Source: Rhodococcus gordoniae
GTDB lineage: Bacteria; Actinomycetota; Actinomycetes; Mycobacteriales; Mycobacteriaceae
Direction of reading: 5' to 3'
DNA: 56,009 nt
Assembly: GCF_001646655.1 (NCBI RefSeq)
Contig: NZ_LPZN01000012.1
Coordinates: forward strand, 1 to 56,009
Part shown: in pieces, positions 18,939-26,575 of the stretch
How the letters are laid out: every line of letters starts with the position of its first letter
How positions within the stretch are numbered: the stretch's first letter is position 1
The notes under the pieces: model-generated
The model's database searches: none
Told to the model about the DNA's origin: nothing
Seen by the model: the letters and a program-made list of their open reading frames with translations, nothing else
Made by a program: the position numbers and the translations under genes

Positions 18939-19339
18939 GCGTGTGGTTCCTCTCCTGAACACCCCGGCGTCGAGGCTTCGTGTTTCAGCGCTGCGCGCCG
19001 GTGTGCTGCTGGACTAGTGGTCCGCTGTTCGGGCACGCCCAGGTTCGCACAGAATCATGAGGGGTTCCTCATGTTTTGTTTCGCACAGTTTGCCCGACAC
19101 CCCTCTTGCCAGTGATTTCCCTCACAAGCTTCGGCAAAAGTAACCGGTCGGTAACCCGAGTCATTCCTGGCTACGCCGATGTGTGGACGTCCATGAACCC
19201 GAGGAATCCCTCACGTTTTTCGTTATCGAATTGTTATCTATTGACGGGCGGCGTGGATCGTGCATCGCAAGATCGAAAACGTGTCGGGCCCACGCGGTAA
19301 CTTCCGGACGATTCGAACACACATTCGACAGGGGGCGAG
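18939..19339. promoter_or_regulatory. Gene-free fas upstream region with palindromes and repeats
   Basis: About 400 bp without a gene, between fas (minus) and the first HNH gene (plus). It holds GGAC-TAGTG-GTCC (19011-19023), the perfect palindrome CATGAGG-GGTT-CCTCATG (19056-19073), the 9-bp direct repeat TTCGCACAG on both sides of it (19044-19052, 19080-19088), and a second GAGG-N4-CCTC site (19201-19212). The right half (19180-19290) is AT-richer than the surroundings. It must contain the fas promoter; I cannot place it exactly. Confidence 0.6.
19056..19073. promoter_or_regulatory. 18-bp palindrome, candidate fas operator
   Basis: CATGAGG/CCTCATG with a 4-bp centre, flanked at nearly equal distance by two TTCGCACAG direct repeats. 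It lies ~120 bp upstream of fas, a suitable place for a FasR-type regulator. Binding protein unknown. Confidence 0.45.
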
Positions 19340-19879
19340 ATGAGGAAGCGGATCGGATACACGAAGGAACTACTCGAGGAGGCGGTGGCGGCGTCCATCA
19401 GCACGGCAGGTGTCCTCCGATATCTAGGACTGCGGGCGGGCGGGGGTTCCTACGTTGTCGTCAACCGAAAGATCGAGGCCTACGGGATCGACACATCCCA
19501 CTTCCGAGGAATGGCCCACCAGAAGGGGCAACCGGCCCGGAACCGGCTGCACTGGTCGGACGTGCTCACGGTTGCACCGGCCGGTGCGAATCGGAAGGAG
19601 ACCAAGACACTCAGACGGGCGCTCCTCGAATACGGTCGCGCCCACGAGTGTGAGATGTGCGGTATCGGACCGGAATGGCTCGAATCCCGACTCGCGCTCC
19701 ATATCGATCACATCGACGGCAATCCGAACGACTCCCGACCGCACAACGTCCGCTTCCTGTGCCCCAACTGCCACAGCCAGACGCCGACGTGGGCAGGCCG
19801 AAACATACGTCGCGTTCTCGACGAATCATCCGAACGGATTCCCGGCCGAATCGGATCGAATTCCGACGAGGTGGCGTGA
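19340..19879 (+). CDS. HNH endonuclease-like protein, paralogue 1
   Basis: 179 aa. The C-terminal half carries a complete HNH fold: CEMCG (first zinc-Cys pair), LHIDHIDGNPNDSRPHNVRF (catalytic HNH core) and LCPNCHSQTPTW (second Cys pair). The N-terminal half (YTKELLEEAVAASISTAG ... LGLRAGGG ... YGIDTSHF) looks like a small helix-turn-helix/recognition region common in free-standing phage and mobile HNH proteins. ATG 19340 follows AGGGGGCG. Its stop overlaps the start of the next gene (TGATG), so the two are translationally coupled. Target unknown; no intron or intein is visible nearby. Confidence 0.85.
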   Translation: MRKRIGYTKELLEEAVAASISTAGVLRYLGLRAGGGSYVVVNRKIEAYGIDTSHFRGMAHQKGQPARNRLHWSDVLTVAPAGANRKETKTLRRALLEYGRAHECEMCGIGPEWLESRLALHIDHIDGNPNDSRPHNVRFLCPNCHSQTPTWAGRNIRRVLDESSERIPGRIGSNSDEVA

Positions 19880-20370
19880 TGGCGAGGCCGGTCAAATACA
19901 CGAAGGAGATGCTGGAAGAAGCGGTTCGGAACTGCGTCAATTTCGCCGAGGTCATGCGGCACTTCGGCCTCAAACCGAATGGCGGACACCACACCCACCT
20001 GAGCCGTAGGATCCGCGCACTCGGTATCGACACCTCCCACTTCACCGGGCGACCCCGGACAACCGAGCGCAGACCGTACGTCCGTCACGAGTGGCGCGAC
20101 CTGCTCATCGAGAAGCCGTACGGCTCTCGGCGCACGAGACCGGATCAGCTCCGACGGGCACTCGTCGAGTACGGACGCCCTTACCGGTGCACCCGATGCG
20201 GTATCGAACCCGAATGGAACGGAAGGCCGCTCACCCTGCATGTCGATCACATCGACGGGAACCCCGGCGACTCCCGCCCGGAGAACCTTCGCTTCCTCTG
20301 TCCCAACTGTCACAGTCAGACGCCTACCTGGGCCGGACGAAATGTGCAGCACCGTATCGCGCCGGAGTGA
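19879..20370 (+). CDS. HNH endonuclease-like protein, paralogue 2
   Basis: 163 aa and clearly related to the preceding gene along its full length: YTKEMLEEAVRN, LGIDTSHFTG, an EYGRPYRCTRCG Cys pair, LHVDHIDGNPGDSRPENLRF and LCPNCHSQTPTWAGRN. The two probably arose by tandem duplication and then diverged, most strongly in the N-terminal and middle parts. All zinc and catalytic residues are kept in both copies, which argues against decay. It ends 28 bp before tRNA-Leu. Its in-frame ORF extends upstream to 19657 but the ATG at 19879 gives the paralogue-like N-terminus. Confidence 0.85.
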   Translation: MARPVKYTKEMLEEAVRNCVNFAEVMRHFGLKPNGGHHTHLSRRIRALGIDTSHFTGRPRTTERRPYVRHEWRDLLIEKPYGSRRTRPDQLRRALVEYGRPYRCTRCGIEPEWNGRPLTLHVDHIDGNPGDSRPENLRFLCPNCHSQTPTWAGRNVQHRIAPE

Positions 20371-20398
20371 CATCTATGCCGTATCCTGCTGAGGTCTG

Positions 20399-20483
20399 GC
20401 GCGAGTGGCGGAATTGGCAGACGCCCGGGTTTTAGGTATCCGTGTCTTCGGACGTGGGGGTTCGAGTCCCCCCTCGCGCACCA
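20399..20483 (+). tRNA. tRNA-Leu (TAG anticodon), CCA encoded
   Basis: Acceptor arms GCGCGAG/CTCGCGC, D-loop GGCGGAATTGGCAGAC, anticodon stem CGGGT/ATCCG with loop TTTAGGT (anticodon TAG), a long variable arm and T-loop TTCGAGTCC. The 3' ACCA is genomically encoded (20480-20483), unlike the other three tRNAs in the window. Confidence 0.96.
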
Positions 20484-20496
20484 CGTGACCTCACCC

Positions 20497-20534
20497 ACGG
20501 TGCACCGACCGGTCTTGGCAGGTCGGTGCACCGT
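20497..20534 (+). terminator. Hairpin after tRNA-Leu
   Basis: ACGGTGCACCGACC pairs with GGTCGGTGCACCGT, a 14-bp perfect stem with a 10-nt loop and little T-tract. It ends only 5 bp before the -10 box of the next gene, so an operator role is also possible. Confidence 0.7.
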
Positions 20535-20539
20535 TCGGG

Positions 20540-20545
20540 TACCGT
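20540..20545 (+). promoter_or_regulatory. -10 box (TACCGT), leaderless promoter
   Basis: TACCGT ends 7 nt before the GTG at 20553. Confidence 0.55.
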
Positions 20546-20552
20546 CGAGGGC

Positions 20553-20969
20553 GTGTCCGAGCATCGCCCTCCCCGCCGGTTGGCCCTGATCATTCTGGTC
20601 CTGGTGGCCGCGGCCGGATGTCTCGGCCTCGGATACTGGCAGTGGGTCCGCTTCGAGGCGGTCGGCGGTACCTATCAGAATCTCGGCTACGCACTCCAGT
20701 GGCCCGCCTTCGCCTTCTTCTGCGTCTACGCCTACCGGCGCTTCGTGCGCCTCGAGGCCGAGGAGCAGGAAGCCGAGAGCACCGGCGGGCGACGCCCGTC
20801 CGAGCCGGACGAGCCCACCGAGATCCCCGAGGATCTTCTTCCCACCCGTCCGCGCACGCTCGCCGAGGCCCGCGAGCAGGAGGCCGCGGATCCCGACGCA
20901 CGACAGATCAACGAGTACAACGAGTACCTCGCGCAGCTCGCGCGCAGGTCCGATAGGAGCGCTCAGTGA
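20553..20969 (+). CDS. Conserved actinobacterial two-TM membrane protein
   Basis: 138 aa. There are two predicted membrane segments, residues ~10-30 (ALIILVLVAAAGCLGLGYW) and ~45-62 (LGYALQWPAFAFFCVYAY), followed by a long acidic, Pro-rich cytoplasmic tail ending in a helical NEYNEYLAQLARR segment. I recognise it as a conserved actinobacterial membrane protein but know no function for it. The GTG start is leaderless. Its stop overlaps the start of the DUF3817 gene (GTGA), so the two likely form an operon and perhaps a complex. Confidence 0.75.
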   Translation: MSEHRPPRRLALIILVLVAAAGCLGLGYWQWVRFEAVGGTYQNLGYALQWPAFAFFCVYAYRRFVRLEAEEQEAESTGGRRPSEPDEPTEIPEDLLPTRPRTLAEAREQEAADPDARQINEYNEYLAQLARRSDRSAQ

Positions 20970-21343
20970 GCACCACCCCCGAGCAGGCGTCCGGCCAGGC
21001 CACCACGCCGCGCGTCGTCAGTGACGCCGACCGGAAGAAGATCCGGTCCGCCCTGCTGCGTTACCGCGTGCTCGCCTACGCGACCGGTATCTGGCTGCTG
21101 ATCCTCACCGGTGAGATGGTCGCCAAGTACATCATCGGTGTCGAGAACGTGCCGGCCTGGATCGCGATCGTGCACGGCTGGGTGTACGCGGTGTACCTGG
21201 TCCTCACCTTCGACCTGTCGATCAAGGTGCGCTGGCCGATCGCCCGCACGGTGTGGACGCTTCTGGCGGGCACCATCCCGTTCCTGTCGTTCTTCGTCGA
21301 GCACAAGCGCACCCAGCAGGTGAAGGCCGACTTCGGCGTCTGA
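20966..21343 (+). CDS. DUF3817 integral membrane protein, paralogue A
   Basis: 125 aa with three predicted membrane helices (YATGIWLLILTGEMVAKYII, IAIVHGWVYAVYLVLTF, TVWTLLAGTIPFLSFFVEH). The VHGWVYAVY and PFLSFFVEH motifs are typical of DUF3817. GTG 20966 overlaps the upstream stop. A second DUF3817 protein is encoded at 45352-45711. Function unknown. Confidence 0.85.
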   Translation: MSTTPEQASGQATTPRVVSDADRKKIRSALLRYRVLAYATGIWLLILTGEMVAKYIIGVENVPAWIAIVHGWVYAVYLVLTFDLSIKVRWPIARTVWTLLAGTIPFLSFFVEHKRTQQVKADFGV

Positions 21344-21376
21344 ACCACCACCTCCACGAGACCTTCACGAACACGA

Positions 21377-21408
21377 ATCGGGCGGATCCCTTCCAGGATC
21401 CGCCCGAT
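21377..21408. terminator. Bidirectional terminator hairpin
   Basis: ATCGGGCGGATCC / GGATCCGCCCGAT, a 13-bp perfect stem with a 6-nt loop, between the convergent DUF3817 and response-regulator genes. Confidence 0.8.
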
Positions 21409-21428
21409 CTCGTCTGTGCAGCGCGAAC

Positions 21429-21869
21429 TCAGCGGCGCGGCAAGCGCACCACCTGGACGAAGAATTCGTCGATCTGGCGCACCGCGCGTATGAACTGGTC
21501 GAGGTCGACCGGCTTCGTCACGTACGCGTTGGCGTGCAGCTTGTAGCTGCGCAGGATGTCCTCTTCCGCGGCCGAGGTGGTGAGGACCACAACGGGAATG
21601 TCGGTGAGGTCGTCGTCGGACTTGACGTGTTCGAGGACCTGCCGCCCGTCGTACTTGGGCAGGTTCAGGTCGAGGAGGATCAGATCGGGCCGAGGAGCAT
21701 CCGCATGCTCCCCGCGCCGGTAGAGGAAGTCGAGCGCTTCCTCGCCGTCGCGTACCACATGCAGATTGTTGCCGATCTTGTTGTCCTCGAACGCTTCTCG
21801 CGTCATCAATTCGTCGCCGGGGTCGTCCTCCACGAGGAGGACGTCGATCGGCCGCCCGGAAACGCTCAT
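21429..21869 (-). CDS. Single-domain response regulator (Rcp1/CheY-like)
   Basis: 146-aa stand-alone receiver. Acid pocket VEDDPGD (Glu14, Asp15, Asp16), phospho-acceptor Asp67 in [16 protein letters not shown] motif, and the conserved Lys in YVTKPVD. The sequence type ([19 protein letters not shown]) is that of receivers that pair with phytochrome-like or CHASE3 kinases and have no output domain. ATG 21869 overlaps the stop of the histidine kinase gene by 4 nt, so this is its likely cognate partner. It probably passes phosphate, or binds, to another protein such as the adjacent PP2C. Confidence 0.93.
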   Translation of the reverse strand: MSVSGRPIDVLLVEDDPGDELMTREAFEDNKIGNNLHVVRDGEEALDFLYRRGEHADAPRPDLILLDLNLPKYDGRQVLEHVKSDDDLTDIPVVVLTTSAAEEDILRSYKLHANAYVTKPVDLDQFIRAVRQIDEFFVQVVRLPRR

Positions 21870-23491
21870 GCAGATGCCCCTTTCAGAGCGACTTCGGTTG
21901 CAGACATGTCGTCGCCTGCCTTGGGAATCGTAAAGCAGAAACGACTGCCCTCCCGATACTGCGGGTCGAGCCAGATCTCTCCACCGTGGTACTCGACGAT
22001 CTTGCGGCAGATCGCCAGACCGATACCGGTTCCGGTGTAGACATCCCGGCCGTGCAGCCTCTGGAAGATCACGAAAACCTTGTCGGCGAACTCCTCGGCG
22101 ATACCGATGCCGTTGTCCTGCACGGAGAACCGCCAGAGTTCGTCGTCTCCCTCGACGATCTCCTCGCAGGCGACGCGGATCTCCACTGGCCGGTCCTCGT
22201 GGCGGAACTTGATCGCGTTCCCGATCAGGTTCTGCCACAACATGATCATCAGTGTGGGATCGCCCACGATCGTCGGCAGAGAGTCGGGCCGGAGGATCTT
22301 CGCGCCGGATTCCTCGACGGCATGGGAGATATTCGTCAGGGCCGCGTCGAGCGTGACGTCGAGTTCGGTGCGGACGTGCGCATCGCTGACGCGTCCGACC
22401 CGAGAGAAGGTCAGCAGATCGTTGATGAGCACCTGCATGCGTTTGGCGCCGTCCACCGCGAACGCGATGTACTGGGTGCCGCGCTCGTCGAGTTTGTCGC
22501 CGTACCTCTTCTCGAGAAGCTGGCAGAAGGACGCCACCTTGCGAAGCGGCTCCTGCAGGTCGTGGGAGGCGACGTAGGCGAACTGCTCCAGTTCGGAGTT
22601 CGAACGCCGGAGTTCCGTCGCCTGGCTCTCGAGCTGCTCCTCGCGCTCGTGCGCGACCTGCAGTTCGTGCACGATCCGCTCGCGCATGTCCTCGACGTCC
22701 CGGCCGAGGGCGTAGATGTCGGCAGGACCCTGAGGTTCGATCTCACGCCCGAAGTTCGCCCCTGCGATCACGGCGCGCGACGCCTGCCGCAGACGCTGGA
22801 TCGGCCGCACCACGATCATCTGGAGCAGGACGGCGAGGCCCACCCCGGTGAGAAGGAACACCCCGACCATGCCGGCAAGGATCCGATCACGGGTTGCCCG
22901 AATGTCCTCGAGTGACTCGATACCTTCCGTCTTGGCCTGCAAGAGATCGGCGTTCTGGACCTCGAATGCCTCGCGGAGACGATCGAATGCGACACGGCCT
23001 GCATCGACGGCGGCGGGGTCGACGAAGCGTGGCTCTCCCGGCATCACCGCGGAGACGAGAGGCTCGGCGTACACACGCCGCCATTCGGCGGCGTGGACCT
23101 CGATCGACCGGAGGTCGGCGAGCAACTTCGCGTCGTCGCCCACCAGTGTGCGCAACTCGGCAGCGGCCGCAGCTTCCTCCTGCCTGCCTTGCTCGTAGGG
23201 GGAGAGGAAGTCGGGATCGGCAGCCAGGATGTATCCGCGGGCGCCGGTCTCCTGGTTCAGAAGTGCACCTTGAAGGCGGTACGCCTCCGCTCGGGCGGGC
23301 TGGATGCGATCCCGCACGTAGTTGGAGGCCTCGGTCGTCTCTCGAAGGTAGTAGCTGCCCACCACCGTGCCGACGATCACCAACAGCCCCATCACGCTCA
23401 GTACGAGCAGGAACCAGCCCTGGACCGTCATTCGCCGGGACGGAGGGCGACGCGTGTCCCCCGCCTCTGCCGTTGCGTCGCTCTCGGTCAT
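21866..23491 (-). CDS. Membrane sensor histidine kinase (CHASE3-HAMP-HisKA-HATPase)
   Basis: 541 aa. TM1 is about residues 24-46, an extracytoplasmic CHASE3 domain (with [20 protein letters not shown]) covers about 50-200, TM2 about 206-227, then HAMP and a coiled coil to about 300. The H-box [14 protein letters not shown] has the phospho-accepting His310; the N-box NLIGNAIKF and G-box DNGIGI complete the ATPase domain. CHASE3 ligands are generally unknown. The ATG at 23491 follows the phosphatase gene by 10 nt with AGGAAG overlapping its stop. With the neighbouring response regulator and PP2C it forms a single minus-strand operon. Confidence 0.93.
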   Translation of the reverse strand: MTESDATAEAGDTRRPPSRRMTVQGWFLLVLSVMGLLVIVGTVVGSYYLRETTEASNYVRDRIQPARAEAYRLQGALLNQETGARGYILAADPDFLSPYEQGRQEEAAAAAELRTLVGDDAKLLADLRSIEVHAAEWRRVYAEPLVSAVMPGEPRFVDPAAVDAGRVAFDRLREAFEVQNADLLQAKTEGIESLEDIRATRDRILAGMVGVFLLTGVGLAVLLQMIVVRPIQRLRQASRAVIAGANFGREIEPQGPADIYALGRDVEDMRERIVHELQVAHEREEQLESQATELRRSNSELEQFAYVASHDLQEPLRKVASFCQLLEKRYGDKLDERGTQYIAFAVDGAKRMQVLINDLLTFSRVGRVSDAHVRTELDVTLDAALTNISHAVEESGAKILRPDSLPTIVGDPTLMIMLWQNLIGNAIKFRHEDRPVEIRVACEEIVEGDDELWRFSVQDNGIGIAEEFADKVFVIFQRLHGRDVYTGTGIGLAICRKIVEYHGGEIWLDPQYREGSRFCFTIPKAGDDMSATEVALKGASA

Positions 23492-23501
23492 GCGGTGATG
23501 A

Positions 23502-24692
23502 TCACTTCCTGTTCCATTGCACGTGGACGACTGCCACGTCGTCGGACAGTCCCCCTCTACTGTCCGCGAGCTTCTCGGCGCCGTCGATGAGGGCGTCGGT
23601 GAACTCGGCGGGCGAGAGATGGGCACGTTCGCGCGCGAGCTCGAGAAGTCCTTCCTCGCCGAGTCGTTCCGGTCCCGGTCCGCGGTGGCCCTCGAAGAGT
23701 CCGTCGGTGAACAGCACGATCGCGCCGCCCTCGGGCAGATCCATCGTGTGGACGGGCCAGGTGGCCGTTCCCGGCAGCAGGCCCAGAGCAGGGCCGCCGG
23801 GGGCTTCCACCCAGTCGACGGTTCCGGCGTGGCGCAGCAGGAGGCCGGGGTGCCCTGCTCTCGTGACTTCCACGGTGCGTCGATCGGCACACATCGTGAG
23901 GTTGGTCATGGACGCGAAGAATCTGCTCTCGGTGCGTTCGGCGACGAGGAGTTCCTCGAGTTGCTGCAGCCGCCGGGGACCGTCGACGCCGCTGAGCACG
24001 AGCGTGCGCCACGCGATACGGAGCCCCACCCCGAGAGCGGCTTCGTCGGGACCGTGACCGGAGACGTCGCCGATGAGGACGTGCACGGTGCCGTCGTCGG
24101 TCTGCACGACGTCGTAGAAGTCGCCGCCGAGCAACGCGGAGGACCGGCCGGGGCGGTAGCGGGTGACGACATCGAAGTCCTGGGCGTCGCGCAGGAGCGG
24201 AGACGGGAGCAGACCGCGTTCGAGCCGGGCGTTCTCCTGCGCGTGCAATTGGCTCGCCTGGAGTTCCGCCGCCGCGATCTCGGTCTGCTTCCGCTGTATG
24301 GCGTAGCGGACGGCACGGCCGAACAGATCGGGCTCGACGCGTCCCTTGACGAGGTAGTCCTGGGCGCCGACCGAGAGTGCGGCGAGGCCGGTCTGTTCCT
24401 CGGCGAGGCCGGTGAGGACGACGATGGGTACCGAATCGGTGATCTCCTGGATGCGCGCGACCGCTTCGAGGCCGCTCGCATCGGGCAGGTGGAGGTCGAG
24501 AAGTACGCAATCGGGATGGGATGTGGTGAGTTCGTCGCGGGCCTGCGCGAGTGTCTGAACCCACACGACCGTCATCTCGGGGGCGCTGTCGACCACCAGC
24601 TCCTCGACGATGAGTGCGTCACCGGGGTCGTCCTCGATGAGGAGCAACGACGGCGGTTCGACCGACTCACTTTGCGCTCGGTGCATGTCCAC
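23502..24692 (-). CDS. Receiver-PP2C (SpoIIE/RsbU-type) serine phosphatase
   Basis: 396 aa. An N-terminal receiver domain (LLIEDDPGDA acid pocket; phospho-Asp in CVLLDLHLPD; Lys in YLVKGRVEP) is joined by a helical linker (ELQASQLHAQENARLERGLL) to a SpoIIE-type PP2C domain with metal motifs LLGGDFYDV, IGDVSGHGPDEA and GGLSDDVAVV. In partner-switching systems such enzymes dephosphorylate a STAS antagonist, so its target is probably the divergently encoded STAS protein. GTG 24692 is chosen because GGAGGGAGGGG lies 7 nt upstream; ATG 24686 is the alternative. Activity is presumably controlled by phosphorylation of the receiver. Confidence 0.92.
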   Translation of the reverse strand: MDMHRAQSESVEPPSLLLIEDDPGDALIVEELVVDSAPEMTVVWVQTLAQARDELTTSHPDCVLLDLHLPDASGLEAVARIQEITDSVPIVVLTGLAEEQTGLAALSVGAQDYLVKGRVEPDLFGRAVRYAIQRKQTEIAAAELQASQLHAQENARLERGLLPSPLLRDAQDFDVVTRYRPGRSSALLGGDFYDVVQTDDGTVHVLIGDVSGHGPDEAALGVGLRIAWRTLVLSGVDGPRRLQQLEELLVAERTESRFFASMTNLTMCADRRTVEVTRAGHPGLLLRHAGTVDWVEAPGGPALGLLPGTATWPVHTMDLPEGGAIVLFTDGLFEGHRGPGPERLGEEGLLELARERAHLSPAEFTDALIDGAEKLADSRGGLSDDVAVVHVQWNRK

Positions 24693-24833
24693 TCGGTCGC
24701 CCCTCCCTCCCTGGTCGAAAGGGAACATTACAGACTCCACGACACCGTGCTCACAGGGTGGCCACTGAGCGCCGGAGCCACGGCGAATGGACCGATGTGT
24801 GCATCTGTCGGCACGATCTTGCATGATGACAAG

Positions 24834-25220
24834 GTGAACGATCCACTGACCGCGCATCCACATATGACTCTTTCGACAGCTCGCAACGGTTCCGTTGCTG
24901 TGCTGTCCGTCAACGGTGAAGTCGACATGACGAGCGCTCCACTGCTCGAGAACGAAGCCTTGGGGTTGCTCGACACCGACATCACCGGACTGATCGTCGA
25001 CCTCAGCGGTGTTGATTTTCTCGCTTCGATGGGTATCGCTCTGTTGGTCGAGTTGTCCAAGCGTGCTACCGACGCCGTCGGTTTCGCCGTGGTCGCACAC
25101 GGTAGTGCCACGGCACGCCCGCTCGAGCTCCTCGGCCTCGGAGAGGTCCTGGCGATCCACCCGAAGCTCGACGACGCGCTCGCCGGCCTCGGTGCCTCGC
25201 CGGAAGGAGTCTCCGAGTAG
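24834..25220 (+). CDS. STAS-domain anti-anti-sigma factor (RsbV-like)
   Basis: 128 aa. The STAS fold is visible: VAVLSVNGEVDMTSAPLL, LIVDLSGVDFLASMGIALL with Ser65 in the position phosphorylated by anti-sigma kinases, and FAVVAHGSATARPLELLGL. In the known scheme the unphosphorylated form binds the RsbW-type kinase and frees its partner. GTG 24834 has a near -10 box (CATGAT) ending 6 nt upstream, so it may be leaderless; ATG 24864 is an alternative. It is divergent from the PP2C gene and followed 28 nt later by the kinase gene. Confidence 0.88.
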   Translation: MNDPLTAHPHMTLSTARNGSVAVLSVNGEVDMTSAPLLENEALGLLDTDITGLIVDLSGVDFLASMGIALLVELSKRATDAVGFAVVAHGSATARPLELLGLGEVLAIHPKLDDALAGLGASPEGVSE

Positions 25221-25248
25221 GCCGCCGCACCCGACGAACCGAGGAGTC

Positions 25249-25731
25249 ATGTCGTCTGCCCCCGAGGAGTCAGCCTTGCTCTTTCCCGACGAGATCCGTT
25301 CGTCGGGTGTGCGAGCCGACCCGACCGAGATTGCAGGCCTGCGGGTCGTCACGAGGCGGTGGCTGGCGAAGCTGCCGCTCGATGAGGACCGACGACAGGA
25401 CATTCTGCTCGCGAGCTACGAAGCGCTCGCGAATGCCGTCGAGCACGCCTATGCGCCGGACGATGCGCACGGGACCCTCGACTACGAGGCGACCTTCCTG
25501 CCCCACGAGGGTGAGGTGCTCGTGCGTGTCAGCGACCACGGTTCGTGGCACGAGGCCGTCGACAGCGACGCCCGGCGTTCACGCGGTCACGGGCTGACAC
25601 TGATCCGTAATCTGGCCAGCGACGTCCACGTCTCGGCCGGCCCCGAGGGCACGGTCATCGAGATGCGGTGGGCACTCGACGACTCGGAGAAGGCAGAGGG
25701 CGACGAACTCTCGTCACACGACGCGGGCTGA
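25249..25731 (+). CDS. RsbW-like anti-sigma factor / serine kinase
   Basis: 160 aa with a GHKL (HATPase_c_2) fold: N-box YEALANAVEHAY, G1-like VSDHGSWHE and G2-like RSRGHGLTLIRNLA. These proteins phosphorylate the STAS partner and hold a sigma factor or other client. ATG 25249 has GAGGAG just upstream (short spacing). No sigma factor gene is adjacent, so its client is elsewhere or is not a sigma factor. With the STAS, PP2C, kinase and receiver genes it makes a complete input-to-switch cascade. Confidence 0.9.
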   Translation: MSSAPEESALLFPDEIRSSGVRADPTEIAGLRVVTRRWLAKLPLDEDRRQDILLASYEALANAVEHAYAPDDAHGTLDYEATFLPHEGEVLVRVSDHGSWHEAVDSDARRSRGHGLTLIRNLASDVHVSAGPEGTVIEMRWALDDSEKAEGDELSSHDAG

Positions 25732-25770
25732 TCTGCGCGGTAGGCACGCGTCGCACGTTCCCGAAAGCAC

Positions 25771-25809
25771 ACGGCCGTGGGAGGAACACGATGTTCCTCC
25801 CACGGCCGT
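25771..25809 (+). terminator. Very strong 18-bp terminator hairpin
   Basis: A perfect 18-bp stem (25771-25788 with 25792-25809) around a 3-nt loop begins 39 bp after the RsbW-like gene. The outer arms read ACGGCCGT. Tail is TGTCG. Confidence 0.85.
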
Positions 25810-25962
25810 TGTCGTCACCCCTGCACGGCGCCGGCCTCTGGTTCGCGGTGCCGAACTGCGGAACCGCGACTCGCACGGGACGCGGAAATCGGTCCGGGCT
25901 CGCTGTGCCGGGGCTTCCTCGCAAGGAGGCCGTCGTCGCGGAGGTTGTCGACCGCCTGACGA

Positions 25963-25994
25963 GAGATGTGCCTGACCGGAGATGTGCCTGACCG
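25963..25994 (+). repeat. Tandem 16-bp direct repeat (2 copies plus a partial third)
   Basis: GAGATGTGCCTGACCG occurs twice back to back and a degenerate third copy follows from 25995. It lies within the ~400-bp gene-free stretch 25732-26131, which otherwise holds only the hairpin at 25771 and the DUF3349 leader. Confidence 0.8.
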
Positions 25995-26131
25995 GAGATG
26001 TGACTGCCCTGACGGGAAGAAGCAGGTGTTCCTCGCTATCGTGGCGGGAACCCTGTGACTTCGACAGGGGGTCCCGCCCGGCACTGCGTACGCGAAGTGG
26101 CCGACGCGGGGCGGTGAGTGAGGAGGCGACG

Positions 26132-26575
26132 ATGGCGCTGTGGAACCCACGGGTGGTACTGGACTGGTTACGGGCGGGATATCCCGAAGGGATCCCGGCC
26201 AAGGATCATTTCGCGTTGCTGGCCGTTCTCAAACGCCGACTCACGGACGAGGAACTCCTCGAGGCGATCGAGACGGCAGCGGCGACCGCGTCCGAGCACC
26301 CGGAGCGGAAGGTGGATCACGACACCCTCCGGAAGATCGTGGCAGGGGTGATCCACGAGGAACCCGACCCGCAGGACGTCGAGCGGGTCCGCGAACTGCT
26401 GGTCGCTGCGGGCTGGCCCGTCGTGGGAGGTGAGCTCTCCCGCGGGGACGAGCCGGATGGGCAGATCGCATCCGACCCGACCGCGGTGCCGGCGTCCGAT
26501 GCCGTTGCCACGCCGCATACCGGCGCTGCGGAACCCCTCCACGAGGAGCGCAGAACGCAGGCCCGCGTGCGTTAA
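26132..26575 (+). CDS. DUF3349 protein
   Basis: 147 aa. The first ~95 residues match DUF3349: WNPRVVLDWLRAGYPEGIPA, FALLAVLKRRLTDEELLEA, and VIHEEPDPQDVERVRELLVAAGWP. These are compact helical actinobacterial proteins of unknown function. The remaining ~50 residues are low-complexity and acidic/Pro-rich. ATG 26132 has AGGAGG 5 nt upstream. It shares its stop with the convergent rdgB gene: the palindrome TTAA at 26572-26575 supplies TAA to both strands. Confidence 0.88.
   Translation: MALWNPRVVLDWLRAGYPEGIPAKDHFALLAVLKRRLTDEELLEAIETAAATASEHPERKVDHDTLRKIVAGVIHEEPDPQDVERVRELLVAAGWPVVGGELSRGDEPDGQIASDPTAVPASDAVATPHTGAAEPLHEERRTQARVR

Noticed and set aside
18938-18962. ATG 18962 as fas start
   Set aside because: The AGGAGAGG site lies downstream of it, pointing to GTG 18938.
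20399-20483. tRNA-Leu as an integration site for a mobile element carrying the HNH genes
   Set aside because: No repeat of the tRNA 3' end and no integrase in the window; the HNH genes lie on the 5' side.
25815-26150. Minus-strand ORF containing RQAVDNLRDDGLLARK
   Set aside because: It spans a terminator flank and tandem repeats, has no ribosome site, and shows no family I recognise.
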